DNA of 64,000 nucleotides from Fontivita pretiosa (GTDB lineage Bacteria; Planctomycetota; Phycisphaerae; Tepidisphaerales; Tepidisphaeraceae): assembly GCF_050410795.1 (NCBI RefSeq), contig NZ_CP191258.1:5022001-5086000 (forward strand). The letters are read 5' to 3'. The translations under genes and the position numbers were made by a program. Positions within the stretch are counted from its first letter, which is position 1. Each line of letters starts with the position of its first letter. Shown one piece after another: positions 40,496 through 49,379 of the stretch. The notes beneath the pieces are model-generated. The model was not told the origin of the DNA and did not search any database. It saw nothing but the letters and a program-made list of their open reading frames with translations.

Positions 40496-41665
40496 ATGCA
40501 AGACGGACAGCTACTGCAAACAGTCGGGACACCGCCGGGGATCATAGCGGCGGCGATGGCGCTGCTGCTGGCGGCGTGCGGTGCCGTGGCGGCGCCGAAG
40601 CTTCGCGTTTACGACACCCGCTACTACACGATTCACACCGATCTGGACGAGCCCGCCGCACGTGAGGCCGCCATCCGCATGACCAGAATGGCCGAGGAGT
40701 ACGCGGCGCGAACTCGCGGTTTTTCGGGCCGCGTGCCGGGCAAGCTGCCTTTCTACCTGTACCGCAATGCCGAAGATTTCTGGGCGCTGGGCGCGCCGCG
40801 CAGCACGGCGGGATACTTCAACGGCCGGCAACTGGTGGCCACGGCCGCCGACCTGGGACCGCGAACCTGGCACATCGTCCAGCACGAGGGTTTCCACCAG
40901 TTCGCTCATGCCGCGATCGGCACGAACCTGCCAGTGTGGGTCAACGAGGGACTGGCCGAGTATTTTGGCGAGGCGCTGTTCACTGGCGACGGGTTCATCA
41001 CCGGTGCGATTCCGCAATGGCGGCTGAAGCGCGTGCGCGACACGATCGCCGACGGCGGGTTCCGCCCGCTCCAGCAGATGATGAGCCTGTCCAAGGAGCA
41101 GTGGAACGCCGACTTCGCGATCGTCAATTACGACCAGGGATGGACGATGGTGCAGTTCCTGGCACACGGCGACGGGGGAAAGTACCAGCAGGCGTTCGCG
41201 ACGTTTGTCGGGCGACTCAGTGCCGGCCAGGCGCCTCAGGATGCCTGGCAGGAGATCTTCGGAGACATCGATCAGTTCCAGGTCCGCTGGCTGCGGTACT
41301 GGAACAGCCTGCCGGATAACCCGACGCTGGATGTATACGCCCGGGCGAACGTGGCGACGCTGACGAGTTTTCTTGCCCGGGCGCACCTGCTGCGACAACG
41401 GTTCGAGTCCTTCCAGCAGTTCATGCAAGCCGCGCAGAACGGGCAGGTAAACGCGAGTGATCCCGACTGGCTGCCGCCATCACTGTTGAGCGAGGCGATT
41501 CAAACCAGCGACGACCTGATCCAGGCCGGCTGCCGGTTCGACTTGAAGTACCCCAATGGCGGGCAGGATCCGCCGCAGATCACCTGCACGATGGGCAACG
41601 GATCGAAGATCACGGGGAAGTTTACGATCCACAACGGTCGGGTAGGCGCAGTCACGGCCCGGTAG
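40496..41665 (+). CDS. Secreted gluzincin-like metallopeptidase, DUF1570-like
   Basis: The 389-residue protein has a signal-like hydrophobic stretch (IIAAAMALLLAACGAVAA). A zinc-binding HEGFH motif (H130, E131, H134) is followed by NEGLAEYF with E151, which would be the third ligand of a gluzincin. This arrangement and the LRVYDTRYYTIHTDLDEPAAREAAIRM beginning match DUF1570-type proteins that are common in Planctomycetota. It is predicted to be a periplasmic or exported peptidase, but no substrate is known. The start could be the ATG at 40496 or 40556. It sits between mlaD and mlaF on the opposite strand, overlapping the end of mlaF by 14 bp. Confidence 0.82.
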   Translation: MQDGQLLQTVGTPPGIIAAAMALLLAACGAVAAPKLRVYDTRYYTIHTDLDEPAAREAAIRMTRMAEEYAARTRGFSGRVPGKLPFYLYRNAEDFWALGAPRSTAGYFNGRQLVATAADLGPRTWHIVQHEGFHQFAHAAIGTNLPVWVNEGLAEYFGEALFTGDGFITGAIPQWRLKRVRDTIADGGFRPLQQMMSLSKEQWNADFAIVNYDQGWTMVQFLAHGDGGKYQQAFATFVGRLSAGQAPQDAWQEIFGDIDQFQVRWLRYWNSLPDNPTLDVYARANVATLTSFLARAHLLRQRFESFQQFMQAAQNGQVNASDPDWLPPSLLSEAIQTSDDLIQAGCRFDLKYPNGGQDPPQITCTMGNGSKITGKFTIHNGRVGAVTAR

Positions 41666-42452
41666 AGGCGCTCGTGCCGCCGCTGCCCGCCGACCTTACC
41701 GCCGCCAGATCCTGTTCGCTGGCCTCGCCCTGCACGAAACGGCGGACGATCTCGTTGTCGGTGTTCTGAATCTGTTGTGGCGTGCCGTCGAAAATGATCT
41801 GGCCCTCGTGAAGCATCACGATCCGGTCGGCTACCTTGAAGGCGCTGTTCATGTCGTGGGTGACGACGATACTGGTGACCTTCAGCTCGCGCTGAAGCTT
41901 GATGATCAGCTCGTTGATGACATCGGCACGGATCGGGTCCAGTCCGGTGGTCGGTTCGTCGTACAGGATCACTTCCGGATCCAGCGCGATCGCCCGCGCC
42001 AGCGCGACCCGCTTGCGTTGCCCGCCCGAAAGCTCGGCCGGAAGCTTCCTGCCGATGTCTTCCGGCAGGCCGACCATCGCCAGCTTCTGTGCCACGATCC
42101 TGCGGATTTCTTCCGGGCTCTTGTGCGTGTGCTCGATGAGGGGAAAGGCGATGTTCTCGAACACCGTCGCCGAGTCAAACAGCGCGCCCATCTGAAAAAG
42201 GAAGCCGAAATGGCGGCGGACTTCCATGAGCTTGCGTTCCGGCAGGGTGTCGATGCGGTGGCCCTTGAACCACACCTCGCCGCGGTCGGGCTTGAGCAGG
42301 CCGACGATGTGCTTGAGCAAAACGCTCTTGCCGCTGCCTGAGCCTCCGATGATCACCAGCGACTGCCCCGGCTCGACCGCCAGCCAGACGCCCCGCAGCA
42401 CGATCACCCGCCCGAAACGCTTGTGGATGTTTTTCAGTTCAATGATCGGCAT
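41652..42452 (-). CDS. mlaF: Mla-type ABC transporter ATP-binding protein
   Basis: The 266-residue ABC ATPase begins MPIIELKNIHKRFG. Walker A is GGSGSGKSVLL, the signature is LSGGQRKRVALARA and Walker B is VILYDEPTTGLDP, with a switch histidine in VTHDM. The order and the neighbouring permease mark it as MlaF, which powers phospholipid movement between the membranes. The ATG at 42452 is preferred over a frame extension to 42494. It is 60 bp downstream of mlaE. Confidence 0.94.
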   Translation of the reverse strand: MPIIELKNIHKRFGRVIVLRGVWLAVEPGQSLVIIGGSGSGKSVLLKHIVGLLKPDRGEVWFKGHRIDTLPERKLMEVRRHFGFLFQMGALFDSATVFENIAFPLIEHTHKSPEEIRRIVAQKLAMVGLPEDIGRKLPAELSGGQRKRVALARAIALDPEVILYDEPTTGLDPIRADVINELIIKLQRELKVTSIVVTHDMNSAFKVADRIVMLHEGQIIFDGTPQQIQNTDNEIVRRFVQGEASEQDLAAVRSAGSGGTSASTGP

Positions 42453-42512
42453 GCGTGCGGGATGAGATCTGTGAGAGCAAAGCAACCAGAGCACTGCGTC
42501 ATTTGCGTCGAC

Positions 42513-43337
42513 TCATCCAAAGACGGTCCTGACCCCGTAGAGCGCCAGGTACATTTCCTTGGCCATCTGGGCGAAAAAGAAGTTGAGGATGATGATGGCG
42601 ATGAAGCTGGTGACGAAGCTTTCGGTGCAGGCGCGTCCGACGCCGCTGGCGCCAGCGCCGCACGTGAAGCCCTTGTAGCAGCTTATCAGCCCGATGGCGC
42701 CGCCGAAGAAGATGCTCTTGACGATCCCCTCCATCACCTGCCAGTTGTCCACACCCTGTGCCGAGTATTGCCAGTAAGGCCCTTCGGGCACATGGAGCAT
42801 TTTGACGCTGATCAGCCACCCGCCGATCACGCCCAGGATGTCACTGTAGATGGTCAGCACGGGGGTGAGCAAGACGCAGGCGAGGAATCGTGGCATGACC
42901 AGGATCCTGATCGGATCGGCGCCCATGACGCGCATGGCGTCGAGCTGTTCGGTGACGTTCATGGTGCCCAGTTCGGCGGTGAGGGCGCCGCCGACGCGTC
43001 CGGCGAGCATCACCGCCGCCAGCACCGGGCCAATCTGCTTGACCACCGAGAGGTTGATGATGCTGCCCAGCCGTTCCTCCTGTCCGATCGAGCGGAACTG
43101 CGTGTGCGTTTCAACCGCCAGCACCATGCCGATGAACGCCCCGGTGACCGCCACGACCGGCACCGACCGCACGCCCACCTCATACATCTGGGGCGACAGC
43201 AGCCGCAGGTTCTTCCACGACACGATTCCCGCGCCCACCGCGAGCAACGTGCGGGCGGAGAAGATGAAGAACTCCCCGAACGCCGCCAGCGTGTTGTTGG
43301 TGTTTCGTCCGATGGTTTCGATCAGGCTCAGGGGCAT
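42513..43337 (-). CDS. mlaE: Mla-type ABC transporter permease
   Basis: The 274-residue protein is a MlaE/YrbE-like permease with the interaction region of the family. It contains GVRSVPVVAVTGAFIGMVLAVE, the EERLGSIINLSVVKQIGPVLAAVMLAGRVGGALTAELGTM block and ESFVTSFIAIIILNFFF at the end. It spans the inner membrane with about five helices and moves lipid together with MlaF and MlaD. It is the first gene of the mla group. The divergent STAS operon starts 164 bp upstream. Confidence 0.94.
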   Translation of the reverse strand: MPLSLIETIGRNTNNTLAAFGEFFIFSARTLLAVGAGIVSWKNLRLLSPQMYEVGVRSVPVVAVTGAFIGMVLAVETHTQFRSIGQEERLGSIINLSVVKQIGPVLAAVMLAGRVGGALTAELGTMNVTEQLDAMRVMGADPIRILVMPRFLACVLLTPVLTIYSDILGVIGGWLISVKMLHVPEGPYWQYSAQGVDNWQVMEGIVKSIFFGGAIGLISCYKGFTCGAGASGVGRACTESFVTSFIAIIILNFFFAQMAKEMYLALYGVRTVFG

Positions 43338-43358
43338 GGCCAGGCAGATGATACATTC

Positions 43359-43387
43359 TTGACAGGCTTTTCCTACGCCCGTACTGT
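43359..43387 (+). promoter_or_regulatory. Candidate promoter of the STAS-RsbW pair
   Basis: A perfect -35 TTGACA (43359-43364) and TACTGT (43382-43387) are 17 bp apart, about 110 bp upstream of the STAS gene, in the divergent region with mlaE. Confidence 0.5.
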
Positions 43388-43500
43388 CTGAATTGCGCTG
43401 CGGCGCATCGGGCGCACGTTGGCCGGGGACCGGAACGTCCGAAGCCCGGCCCGCGAACTGTTGCCTCGCGTACCGCTACACAAGAGCTGGACTGCTTACC

Positions 43501-43863
43501 ATGGCCGAACAAAGCCCACCGCTGTCGGTTCTCCAGGAAAAGGACATCCGGATTGTGGAGTTCACCAGCACCAGGATTCTGGACGAAGCCAACATCACCG
43601 AGATCGGCAATACGCTCAACGCCCTGATCGATGAGGCGAGCAATCCCAAGCTCCTGCTGGACTTCGGCAACGTCGATCACCTTTCGTCGGCGGCGCTGGG
43701 GATGCTCATCAACGCCAATAACCGCATCAAGCAGCGCAATGGACAGTTGCGGCTGGCGAACATCAAGCCCCAGATCTACGAGGTGTTCGTCATCACCAAG
43801 CTCAATCGACTGTTCAAGATCTTCCCGGACCGCAAGGAGGCGTTGGCGAGCTTTGACCAGTAG
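43501..43863 (+). CDS. STAS-domain anti-sigma factor antagonist
   Basis: The 120-residue protein is a single STAS domain like SpoIIAA/RsbV. The phospho-acceptor loop reads HLSSAALGML, and alignment to SpoIIAA places S63 at the phosphorylated serine. The usual preceding aspartate is replaced by S62, and the SG after it by AA. Partner switching would be controlled by the kinase encoded next, whose start codon overlaps the end of this gene. Confidence 0.9.
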   Translation: MAEQSPPLSVLQEKDIRIVEFTSTRILDEANITEIGNTLNALIDEASNPKLLLDFGNVDHLSSAALGMLINANNRIKQRNGQLRLANIKPQIYEVFVITKLNRLFKIFPDRKEALASFDQ

Positions 43864-44308
43864 CAAAGCGTCCTGCAACCTCCAGACCCGCGCATTGAAC
43901 GTCGCCAAGCCGCTCAAGTTCACGATCGCCTCCGACCTGGACGCCAAACGCCAGGTGCAGGAAAGGATCATGCAGGAGGTGGCACGCTGCGGCTACGACG
44001 AGGATGACACCTTCGCCATCAAGCTGGCCCTGGAGGAAGCCCTGATGAATGCGATGAAGCACGGCAACAAGCTTGATCGCTCCAAGAAGGTGCACATCCA
44101 GGCCAGGATCACCCCACGCCGCGCTGAAATCACGGTCGAAGACGAAGGGCCAGGATTCGATCGCCGCTCCGTCCCCGATCCCACCACCGAAGAAAACCTG
44201 TGCAAATGCAGCGGGCGCGGCATTCTGCTGATCGAGTCCTACATGAACAAGGTGATCTGGTCCAAACACGGCCGGCGGGTCAAGATGATCAAGCTGAACA
44301 AACGATGA
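43853..44308 (+). CDS. RsbW-like serine kinase/anti-sigma factor (HATPase_c)
   Basis: The 151-residue GHKL ATPase has the N box EEALMNAMKHGNKL, the G1 box EDEGPGFD and the G2 region SGRGILLIESYMN. In partner-switching systems it binds a sigma factor and phosphorylates the STAS antagonist encoded just upstream. The likely start is the TTG at 43853, which overlaps the STAS stop region and lies 12 bp after GGAGG. A second TTG at 43895 is possible. A longer frame inside the STAS gene is not coding. The sigma factor is not in the window. Confidence 0.88.
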   Translation: MTSSKASCNLQTRALNVAKPLKFTIASDLDAKRQVQERIMQEVARCGYDEDDTFAIKLALEEALMNAMKHGNKLDRSKKVHIQARITPRRAEITVEDEGPGFDRRSVPDPTTEENLCKCSGRGILLIESYMNKVIWSKHGRRVKMIKLNKR

Positions 44309-44387
44309 GGAAACCGCGATTGCCGATGGGCGATTGCAGATCAACAATTGCCCGGCCGAGACTCAGAATCCCAGGTCCGCAACCTCC

Positions 44388-45518
44388 ATGATCCTGCCGA
44401 TCCGCACCGACAGCCCGCTACGCGGCACACCCTGGGCCAACTGGACGCTCATTGCCGCAAACATCGTCGTCTTCTTCGTGCAGCGATGGCTCTGGCCCGA
44501 TGTGCAGTCGCAGCCACTGGCCCTGCGCGGTGATGATCCGCAACTGCTGCACTACTTCACCTACCAGTTCCTCCATGCCGACGGACTTCACCTGGCCGGC
44601 AACGTCCTGTTCCTCTACATCTTCGGGAACAACGTCAACGACCGCATGGGGCATTGGGGATACGTGGCGTTCTATCTGGCCGGCGGAGTGTTCGCGGGCA
44701 TCGGGCATGTCTTGTCCAGCACGAATCCGGTCATCGGCGCCAGCGGCGCGGTCTCGGCCGTCACCGGCGCCTATTTGGTCCTGCTGCCACGCTCGCACGT
44801 GACCATCTTCTACTTTTTCATCCTCATCGGCATGGCCGAGATCCCCAGCTTCGTGTTCATCCTCATGCGATTCATCTTTGATTTCGTCATGGGATTCAGC
44901 GACCGCGGCGGGAACGTGGCCCACACCGCTCACCTGGCGGGGTACGTGTTTGGTGCAGGAGTCAGCTTCGCGCTGCTGGCGGCGCACCTGCTGCCGCGCG
45001 ACCAGTTCGACCTGTTCGCACTCTACCGGCAGTGGAATCGCCGACGACAATACCGCGACATGGTCCGCAAGGGCTACGACCCCTTCGGCATCGCCCCGCC
45101 ACAGGCCCGCGCCACGCTCGATCCGCGAATGCCGCGCATCCAGGAGCTGCGCGCCCAGATCAGCGAGGCGATCGCGCATCACCGGATCGAAGAGGCCGCC
45201 AGACTGTTTTTGGAGCTGCGTGAGATCGATCCGCAGCAGGTGCTGTCGCGGCAGAACCAGCTCGACGTGGCCAACCAGCTTTTCGCCCAGGACGCCCACG
45301 CCGCCGCCGCCGATGCCTACGAGGGGTTTCTCCGCTTCTATCCCAAATACGAACAGGTCGAGCAGATTCAGCTCATGCTCGGGCTGCTGTACGCTCGCTA
45401 CCTGAACCGCCCGGACAAGGCACGCGAGTATCTCAACGCCTCGCTACAGCGATTGAGCAACCCCGGCCAGATCGAATTGGCGCAGGCCGAGCTGTCGCGA
45501 ATCGGCGCGGCGGTGTAA
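44388..45518 (+). CDS. Rhomboid-family intramembrane serine protease with C-terminal TPR-like region
   Basis: The 376-residue protein has six membrane helices in the first 210 residues. The catalytic serine is S119 in GASGAVSAV and the histidine is H182 in HTAHLAGYVFG. HxxGN-type residues are seen in the HLAGNVLFLYIFG helix. It should cleave single-span substrates within the membrane. The C-terminal 150 residues contain repeated helical hairpins (AARLFLELREIDPQQ, AAADAYEGFLRFYP) resembling TPRs, which could bind partners. The ATG at 44388 is well placed. Confidence 0.93.
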   Translation: MILPIRTDSPLRGTPWANWTLIAANIVVFFVQRWLWPDVQSQPLALRGDDPQLLHYFTYQFLHADGLHLAGNVLFLYIFGNNVNDRMGHWGYVAFYLAGGVFAGIGHVLSSTNPVIGASGAVSAVTGAYLVLLPRSHVTIFYFFILIGMAEIPSFVFILMRFIFDFVMGFSDRGGNVAHTAHLAGYVFGAGVSFALLAAHLLPRDQFDLFALYRQWNRRRQYRDMVRKGYDPFGIAPPQARATLDPRMPRIQELRAQISEAIAHHRIEEAARLFLELREIDPQQVLSRQNQLDVANQLFAQDAHAAAADAYEGFLRFYPKYEQVEQIQLMLGLLYARYLNRPDKAREYLNASLQRLSNPGQIELAQAELSRIGAAV

Positions 45519-45581
45519 AGACGGTGCTGTAGCCGTTGGATGCAGGAGATCCACAGCATCAGCGTCCGGGTGCGGAGCTGA

Positions 45582-47018
45582 TCACTTGCGGAAGAACGTC
45601 CGACCCTTGGCGTTGTACTTGCTCAGCCGGTTGTTCACGTACAGCGCTTCGAGCACGAACTCGCCGGCGCTGGCGAGCACCGCGTTGTCGTCGGCGTCCA
45701 GCTCCATCTCTTTGGCCAGTTTGTACGCCGCCTGCGACAGGCCCTTGACTGCCTTCATGTTGGCGACGAACTCGTCGGCGGACAGGTCGTCGCCGGCGGG
45801 GAAGGTCAGATTCCCCCTGAACTGCTCGGCGATGTGCTCGAAGTCGCTGATGTCGGCATACCGGTCGAACACGTTCTTGACCGCCTCGCCAGTCAACGAC
45901 TGGATCAGCTTGTCCTCGGCGCCTTCTTCGTCGGCCAGCGTCATCTCGATCTTCCCTCGACACGAGGCGACCAGGAAATTCAGATCGCAGATTCGCGGCA
46001 CGACGCGCTTTTCGCCGGTCACGATCCCGCGACGCTCGGCGTTGCTGACCAGCGTCTCGGCGTTGGCGATACTCGTGCGCACCGAAACCCCCGACGCCTG
46101 GCTCACGTGCGGGCTGGATCGCGCCAGCCGAACCACTTCCTCGATGATCTCGCTCATGAACCGCGGCACCTCGACCTTCACTCCGCTGCTGGAGGCCTCG
46201 TCGCCGTCGCGATTCAGCCACGCGTTCTCCTGCGTTACGCGGATGCCTTCCTCGATCGTCTCGGGGTAGTGCGTGCGGATCACCGAGCCGATGCGGTCCT
46301 TCAGCGGCGTGACGATTCGCCCACGGTTGGTGTAGTCCTCGGGGTTGGCGCTGAAGACCAGGCACACGTCCAGGTTCAGCCGGATTGGATACCCGCGGAT
46401 CTGAATGTCGCGCTCCTCCAGCACGTTGAACAGCCCGACCTGAATCCGCGGGGCAAGGTCGGGCAACTCGTTGATCGCGAAAATCCCACGGTTGCTCCGG
46501 GGAATCAGCCCGTAGTGCATCGTCGATTCATCCGAGAGGTACCGGCCCTCGGCGTGCTTGACCAGATCCACCTCGCCGATCAGGTCGGCGATCGTGACAT
46601 CCGGCGTGGCCAGCTTCTCGTGATAACGGTCCTCGCGATGAACCCATTCGATCTTCGCGTCATCGCCCTGTTCGGCGATGATCCGCCTGCCCGTCTTGGT
46701 CAGCGGCGCGATCGGGTCGTCGTTGATCTCCACGTCCGCCAGAATCGGAATCCACTCATCCAGCAGGCTTGGAAGCATGCGGATGATGCGTGTCTTGGCC
46801 TGCCCGCGCAGACCCAGAAACAGCAGATCGTGTTTTGACAGGATGCCGTTGACGATCTGCGGAATGACCGAGTCGCGGTATCCGATGATTCCTGGAAACA
46901 GCTCCTCGCCGTTCTTGAGTTTGCGGATCAGATTCCGTCGCAGCTCGTCCTTGACCGAGCAGGGGCGGTAGCCGGTTTCCTTGAGTTGACCAACGGTCGC
47001 AATACGGGGATGGTTCAT
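45582..47018 (-). CDS. MoxR/Mg-chelatase subunit I-like AAA+ ATPase
   Basis: The 478-residue protein has Walker A GLRGQAKT (69-76) and Walker B-like GIFAINELPDLAPRIQ, with SANPEDYTNRGRIVTPLKDRIGS as sensor region. This matches the Mg-chelatase subunit I and MoxR-like group. Such ATPases usually act with a von Willebrand A-domain protein to remodel or metallate targets. None is adjacent here, and no chlorophyll or cobalamin gene is in the window, so Mg-chelatase activity itself is unlikely. The first 35 residues are basic. Confidence 0.88.
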   Translation of the reverse strand: MNHPRIATVGQLKETGYRPCSVKDELRRNLIRKLKNGEELFPGIIGYRDSVIPQIVNGILSKHDLLFLGLRGQAKTRIIRMLPSLLDEWIPILADVEINDDPIAPLTKTGRRIIAEQGDDAKIEWVHREDRYHEKLATPDVTIADLIGEVDLVKHAEGRYLSDESTMHYGLIPRSNRGIFAINELPDLAPRIQVGLFNVLEERDIQIRGYPIRLNLDVCLVFSANPEDYTNRGRIVTPLKDRIGSVIRTHYPETIEEGIRVTQENAWLNRDGDEASSSGVKVEVPRFMSEIIEEVVRLARSSPHVSQASGVSVRTSIANAETLVSNAERRGIVTGEKRVVPRICDLNFLVASCRGKIEMTLADEEGAEDKLIQSLTGEAVKNVFDRYADISDFEHIAEQFRGNLTFPAGDDLSADEFVANMKAVKGLSQAAYKLAKEMELDADDNAVLASAGEFVLEALYVNNRLSKYNAKGRTFFRK

Positions 47019-47145
47019 TTCCAGAGTTTCTCCCGGGCAAAACGAAGGTCACACAATTGCAACGACCTGGAATGATAGGCAGGGGGATCTTCCGCAGCAG
47101 ATCAGCACTACCGGGCCACCACTTTTCTGAGACTGGCGCCAAGCC

Positions 47146-47526
47146 TTAGGACTGGTTCTTGAACCGTTTGGCGGATTCGGTCCAGGCGTCAACGTAACTC
47201 GTCTGCTGCCGCGATTCCGATCCTGTCGAACGGGGGAAGAAGAATCGCCGAACACGGAAGACCAGCATCAGGCCTACGCCCAGAATGAACAGCACCACAG
47301 CCAGCAGAAGCGTGGCGACGGCGGAAAGCTGGCGTTTCTCGCTGGCGGTGGCGTCGTGGGCCGCCAGCAACGCGGGAATCAGAAAGTAGCGGGACAGCAG
47401 CGAGATCAGGGCGGCAAAGCCGGCCAGAAAGACTACGACAGTCCAAATCGCCCGTCCCGCGCGCAGGCTGTTCCGTTGCTGGTTCACCGTCACAAGTGTA
47501 CGCCCTGTCCAGGCTGCCGTGCCCAA
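47146..47526 (-). CDS. Small two-helix membrane protein, unknown
   Basis: The 126-residue protein has two hydrophobic segments (about 26-50 and 67-92), with a basic RVRRFFFPR after the second and a polar tail. No motif is recognisable. It lies between the AAA+ ATPase (127 bp downstream) and the J-domain gene (3 bp upstream) on the same strand, so it may be cotranscribed with the chaperone. A GTG at about residue 13 (VNQQRNS) is an alternative start. Confidence 0.65.
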   Translation of the reverse strand: MGTAAWTGRTLVTVNQQRNSLRAGRAIWTVVVFLAGFAALISLLSRYFLIPALLAAHDATASEKRQLSAVATLLLAVVLFILGVGLMLVFRVRRFFFPRSTGSESRQQTSYVDAWTESAKRFKNQS

Positions 47527-47529
47527 AAC

Positions 47530-48528
47530 TCACCACTTGAGGTCCGCCCGCGGATTCAGCGGGTGTCGCTGCTGAAGTTTCTCGATCAGCTTGCGATCCT
47601 CGTCGCTCAGGTCCCTGGGCACGACGACTTTGGGGATCACGTATTGATCTCCCTGCTCGGAGCCGCGGCGAATACCCCGGCCCTTGATGCGCAGCTTGGT
47701 GTGGCTGCTGGTGCCCGGCGGGATGGTCAGCGTCACCGGACCGTCCAGCGTCGGAACCGTCAGTCTTGTGCCAAGCAACGCCTCGTACAGGCTGATCGGC
47801 ACTTCCAGCAGGACGTCCAGACCTTCGCGGCGGAAATAGGGGTGGGGCTGCACCTGCGTGATGATGTACAGATCGCCCGCACCGCCCGGACCCTGCTCGC
47901 CCTTACCCCTGATACGCACCCGGCTGCCGTCCTTCACGCCAGCGGGAATCTTCACCTCAATGGTCTCCAGGCGCCCGCCGCGGCTGATTTGCAGCGGCAG
48001 GGTGGTTCCGCGCGCCGCCTGCTCGAAGGTAAGAGTGACAGGATACTCGATATCGCCCCCGCGCAGTGGCTCGGCGGCGCGTGCGCGGGGTCCGGCGCCG
48101 AATCCAAATCCCGGGCCAGGTCCGACGCGCCCGCCGCGCCCAAACAACTGCTCGAAAATGCTGCCGAATCCCCCGTCGCCGAAGTCGAAATCGAAATCCT
48201 CCACCGTCGCCCCGCCCGGACCCGATCGCCACGTGTAGGTTCGGGCACCGGCACCTGGGCCGGGGCGCGCGCCGCGGCCAAAGGGCTCGCCTGCCTCAAA
48301 CCGCGGACCTTCCGGATGTCCGTACTGGTCGTAGTTGCGGCGCTTGGTTTCATCCGAAAGCACTTCGTACGCTTCCTGGATCTCCTTGAACCGCTCCGCC
48401 GCCTGCGGGTTGTTGCGGTTCACGTCCGGGTGATACTGCCGCACGAGTTTGCGGTGCGCCTTGCGGATCTCCTCCGCGGTCGCATTGCGCGGCACACCCA
48501 GAATTTCGTAGTAGTCACGCTTGGCCAT
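47530..48528 (-). CDS. cbpA: CbpA-type J-domain co-chaperone
   Basis: The 332-residue protein has an N-terminal J domain with HPD at 33-35 (YYEILGVPRNATAEEIRKAH). A Gly/Phe-rich region of about 100 residues follows, then the C-terminal peptide-binding beta domains (for example GVKDGSRVRIRGKGEQGPGGAGDLYIITQVQPHPYFRREG). The zinc-finger CXXCXGXG repeats of DnaJ are absent, so it is CbpA-like. It stimulates DnaK ATPase; dnaK is not in the window. The ATG at 48528 starts MAKRDYYE. Confidence 0.93.
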   Translation of the reverse strand: MAKRDYYEILGVPRNATAEEIRKAHRKLVRQYHPDVNRNNPQAAERFKEIQEAYEVLSDETKRRNYDQYGHPEGPRFEAGEPFGRGARPGPGAGARTYTWRSGPGGATVEDFDFDFGDGGFGSIFEQLFGRGGRVGPGPGFGFGAGPRARAAEPLRGGDIEYPVTLTFEQAARGTTLPLQISRGGRLETIEVKIPAGVKDGSRVRIRGKGEQGPGGAGDLYIITQVQPHPYFRREGLDVLLEVPISLYEALLGTRLTVPTLDGPVTLTIPPGTSSHTKLRIKGRGIRRGSEQGDQYVIPKVVVPRDLSDEDRKLIEKLQQRHPLNPRADLKW

Positions 48529-48596
48529 AGAGGGTCTACTGGCAGGCAATGGTAGCATCAGCAGTGGCCGGGGAGAAACGTCTGGAGGCAGCAACC

Positions 48597-49055
48597 ATGA
48601 GCGGCAACGTTATGCCATTCCCCGACCAGCCCGAGCAGCAGGCCGCGGTGGAGCAACTGGCGACGATCCGGCGGATGCTGGCGGCGCAGCGTATCGCGAT
48701 CGTCGGGCTCAGTGACGACCCTGACAAGCCCAGCCATCGCGTCGCCCGCTACCTCAGGGAGCGCGCCCGCAAGCAGATCATTCCGGTAAACCCGAATCAT
48801 CAGTCGGTGCTGGGGCTTAAGTGTTACCCCTCACTCGAGCAGGTCCCCGGACAGATCGATCTGGTCAATGTGTTCCGTCAGCCACGTCATTGCGCCGATG
48901 TGGTTCGCAGCGCGATCCGACTGGGCATCAAGGCCGTCTGGCTGCAACTGGGCATCAGAAGTGCCGAGGCTCGGCAGTTGGCCTGCGATGCCGGGATCGA
49001 CTACGTCGAAGACCGATGCATCATGACCGAGCACCTCTCGGGGCTGGTTGGCTGA
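48597..49055 (+). CDS. CoA-binding domain protein (YccU-like)
   Basis: The 152-residue protein is a single CoA_binding_2 Rossmann-like domain: RIAIVGLSDDPDKPSHRVARYL, IIPVNPN, LEQVPGQIDLVNVFR and KAVWLQLGI. The family binds CoA or nucleotide, and its role is not established. The ATG at 48597 (MSGNVMPFPDQP) gives a leader of about 35 residues; an upstream ATG at 48549 is less likely. It is divergent from the J-domain gene. Confidence 0.88.
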   Translation: MSGNVMPFPDQPEQQAAVEQLATIRRMLAAQRIAIVGLSDDPDKPSHRVARYLRERARKQIIPVNPNHQSVLGLKCYPSLEQVPGQIDLVNVFRQPRHCADVVRSAIRLGIKAVWLQLGIRSAEARQLACDAGIDYVEDRCIMTEHLSGLVG

Positions 49056-49270
49056 GGAATTCCTGAAAAAACTTTCGCCCAATACAACGAAAATCGTACC
49101 AGGACACTACAGAAGTGGTGGGCAAGGCGGCGTGAGCCTGCCCGCAACCTGCCGCTCAGGACGGGTTGATTTGGCGCGATTGGGCCGAGGCGTGTCTCGT
49201 GCCCGCATGGCGCAAGATTGGACTGCTCAGGGGGTAACGAGCTATCCGAGGTTAATGCTGGAACATTGCG

Positions 49271-49337
49271 GCGACCGGGCTGGATCGCGGGTGAAGGTGG
49301 GCACCCGCGATCCATCTCGGTCGCCGTTGTGCTTTTT
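49271..49337 (+). terminator. Possible terminator or leader hairpin with perfect 12-bp core
   Basis: GGATCGCGGGTG (49282-49293) pairs exactly with 49302-49313, and the outer GCGACCG/CGGTCGC arms (49271-49277 and 49318-49324) extend the stem. A short T-run CTTTTT starts 8 bp later. This distance is long for a classical intrinsic terminator. Confidence 0.35.
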
Positions 49338-49349
49338 GACGACGCAATC

Positions 49350-49379
49350 TCGACAACTCCTATAGAGAAGTGGTATAAT
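49350..49379 (+). promoter_or_regulatory. Candidate promoter of the nitrite/sulfite reductase gene
   Basis: A consensus -10 TATAAT (49374-49379) has TCGACA (49350-49355) 18 bp upstream. The predicted start lies about 95 nt before the ATG. Confidence 0.5.

Noticed and set aside
49336..49379. TTGACG as the -35 of the TATAAT before the reductase
   Set aside because: The spacing is 32 bp. TCGACA at 49350 fits better with 18 bp.
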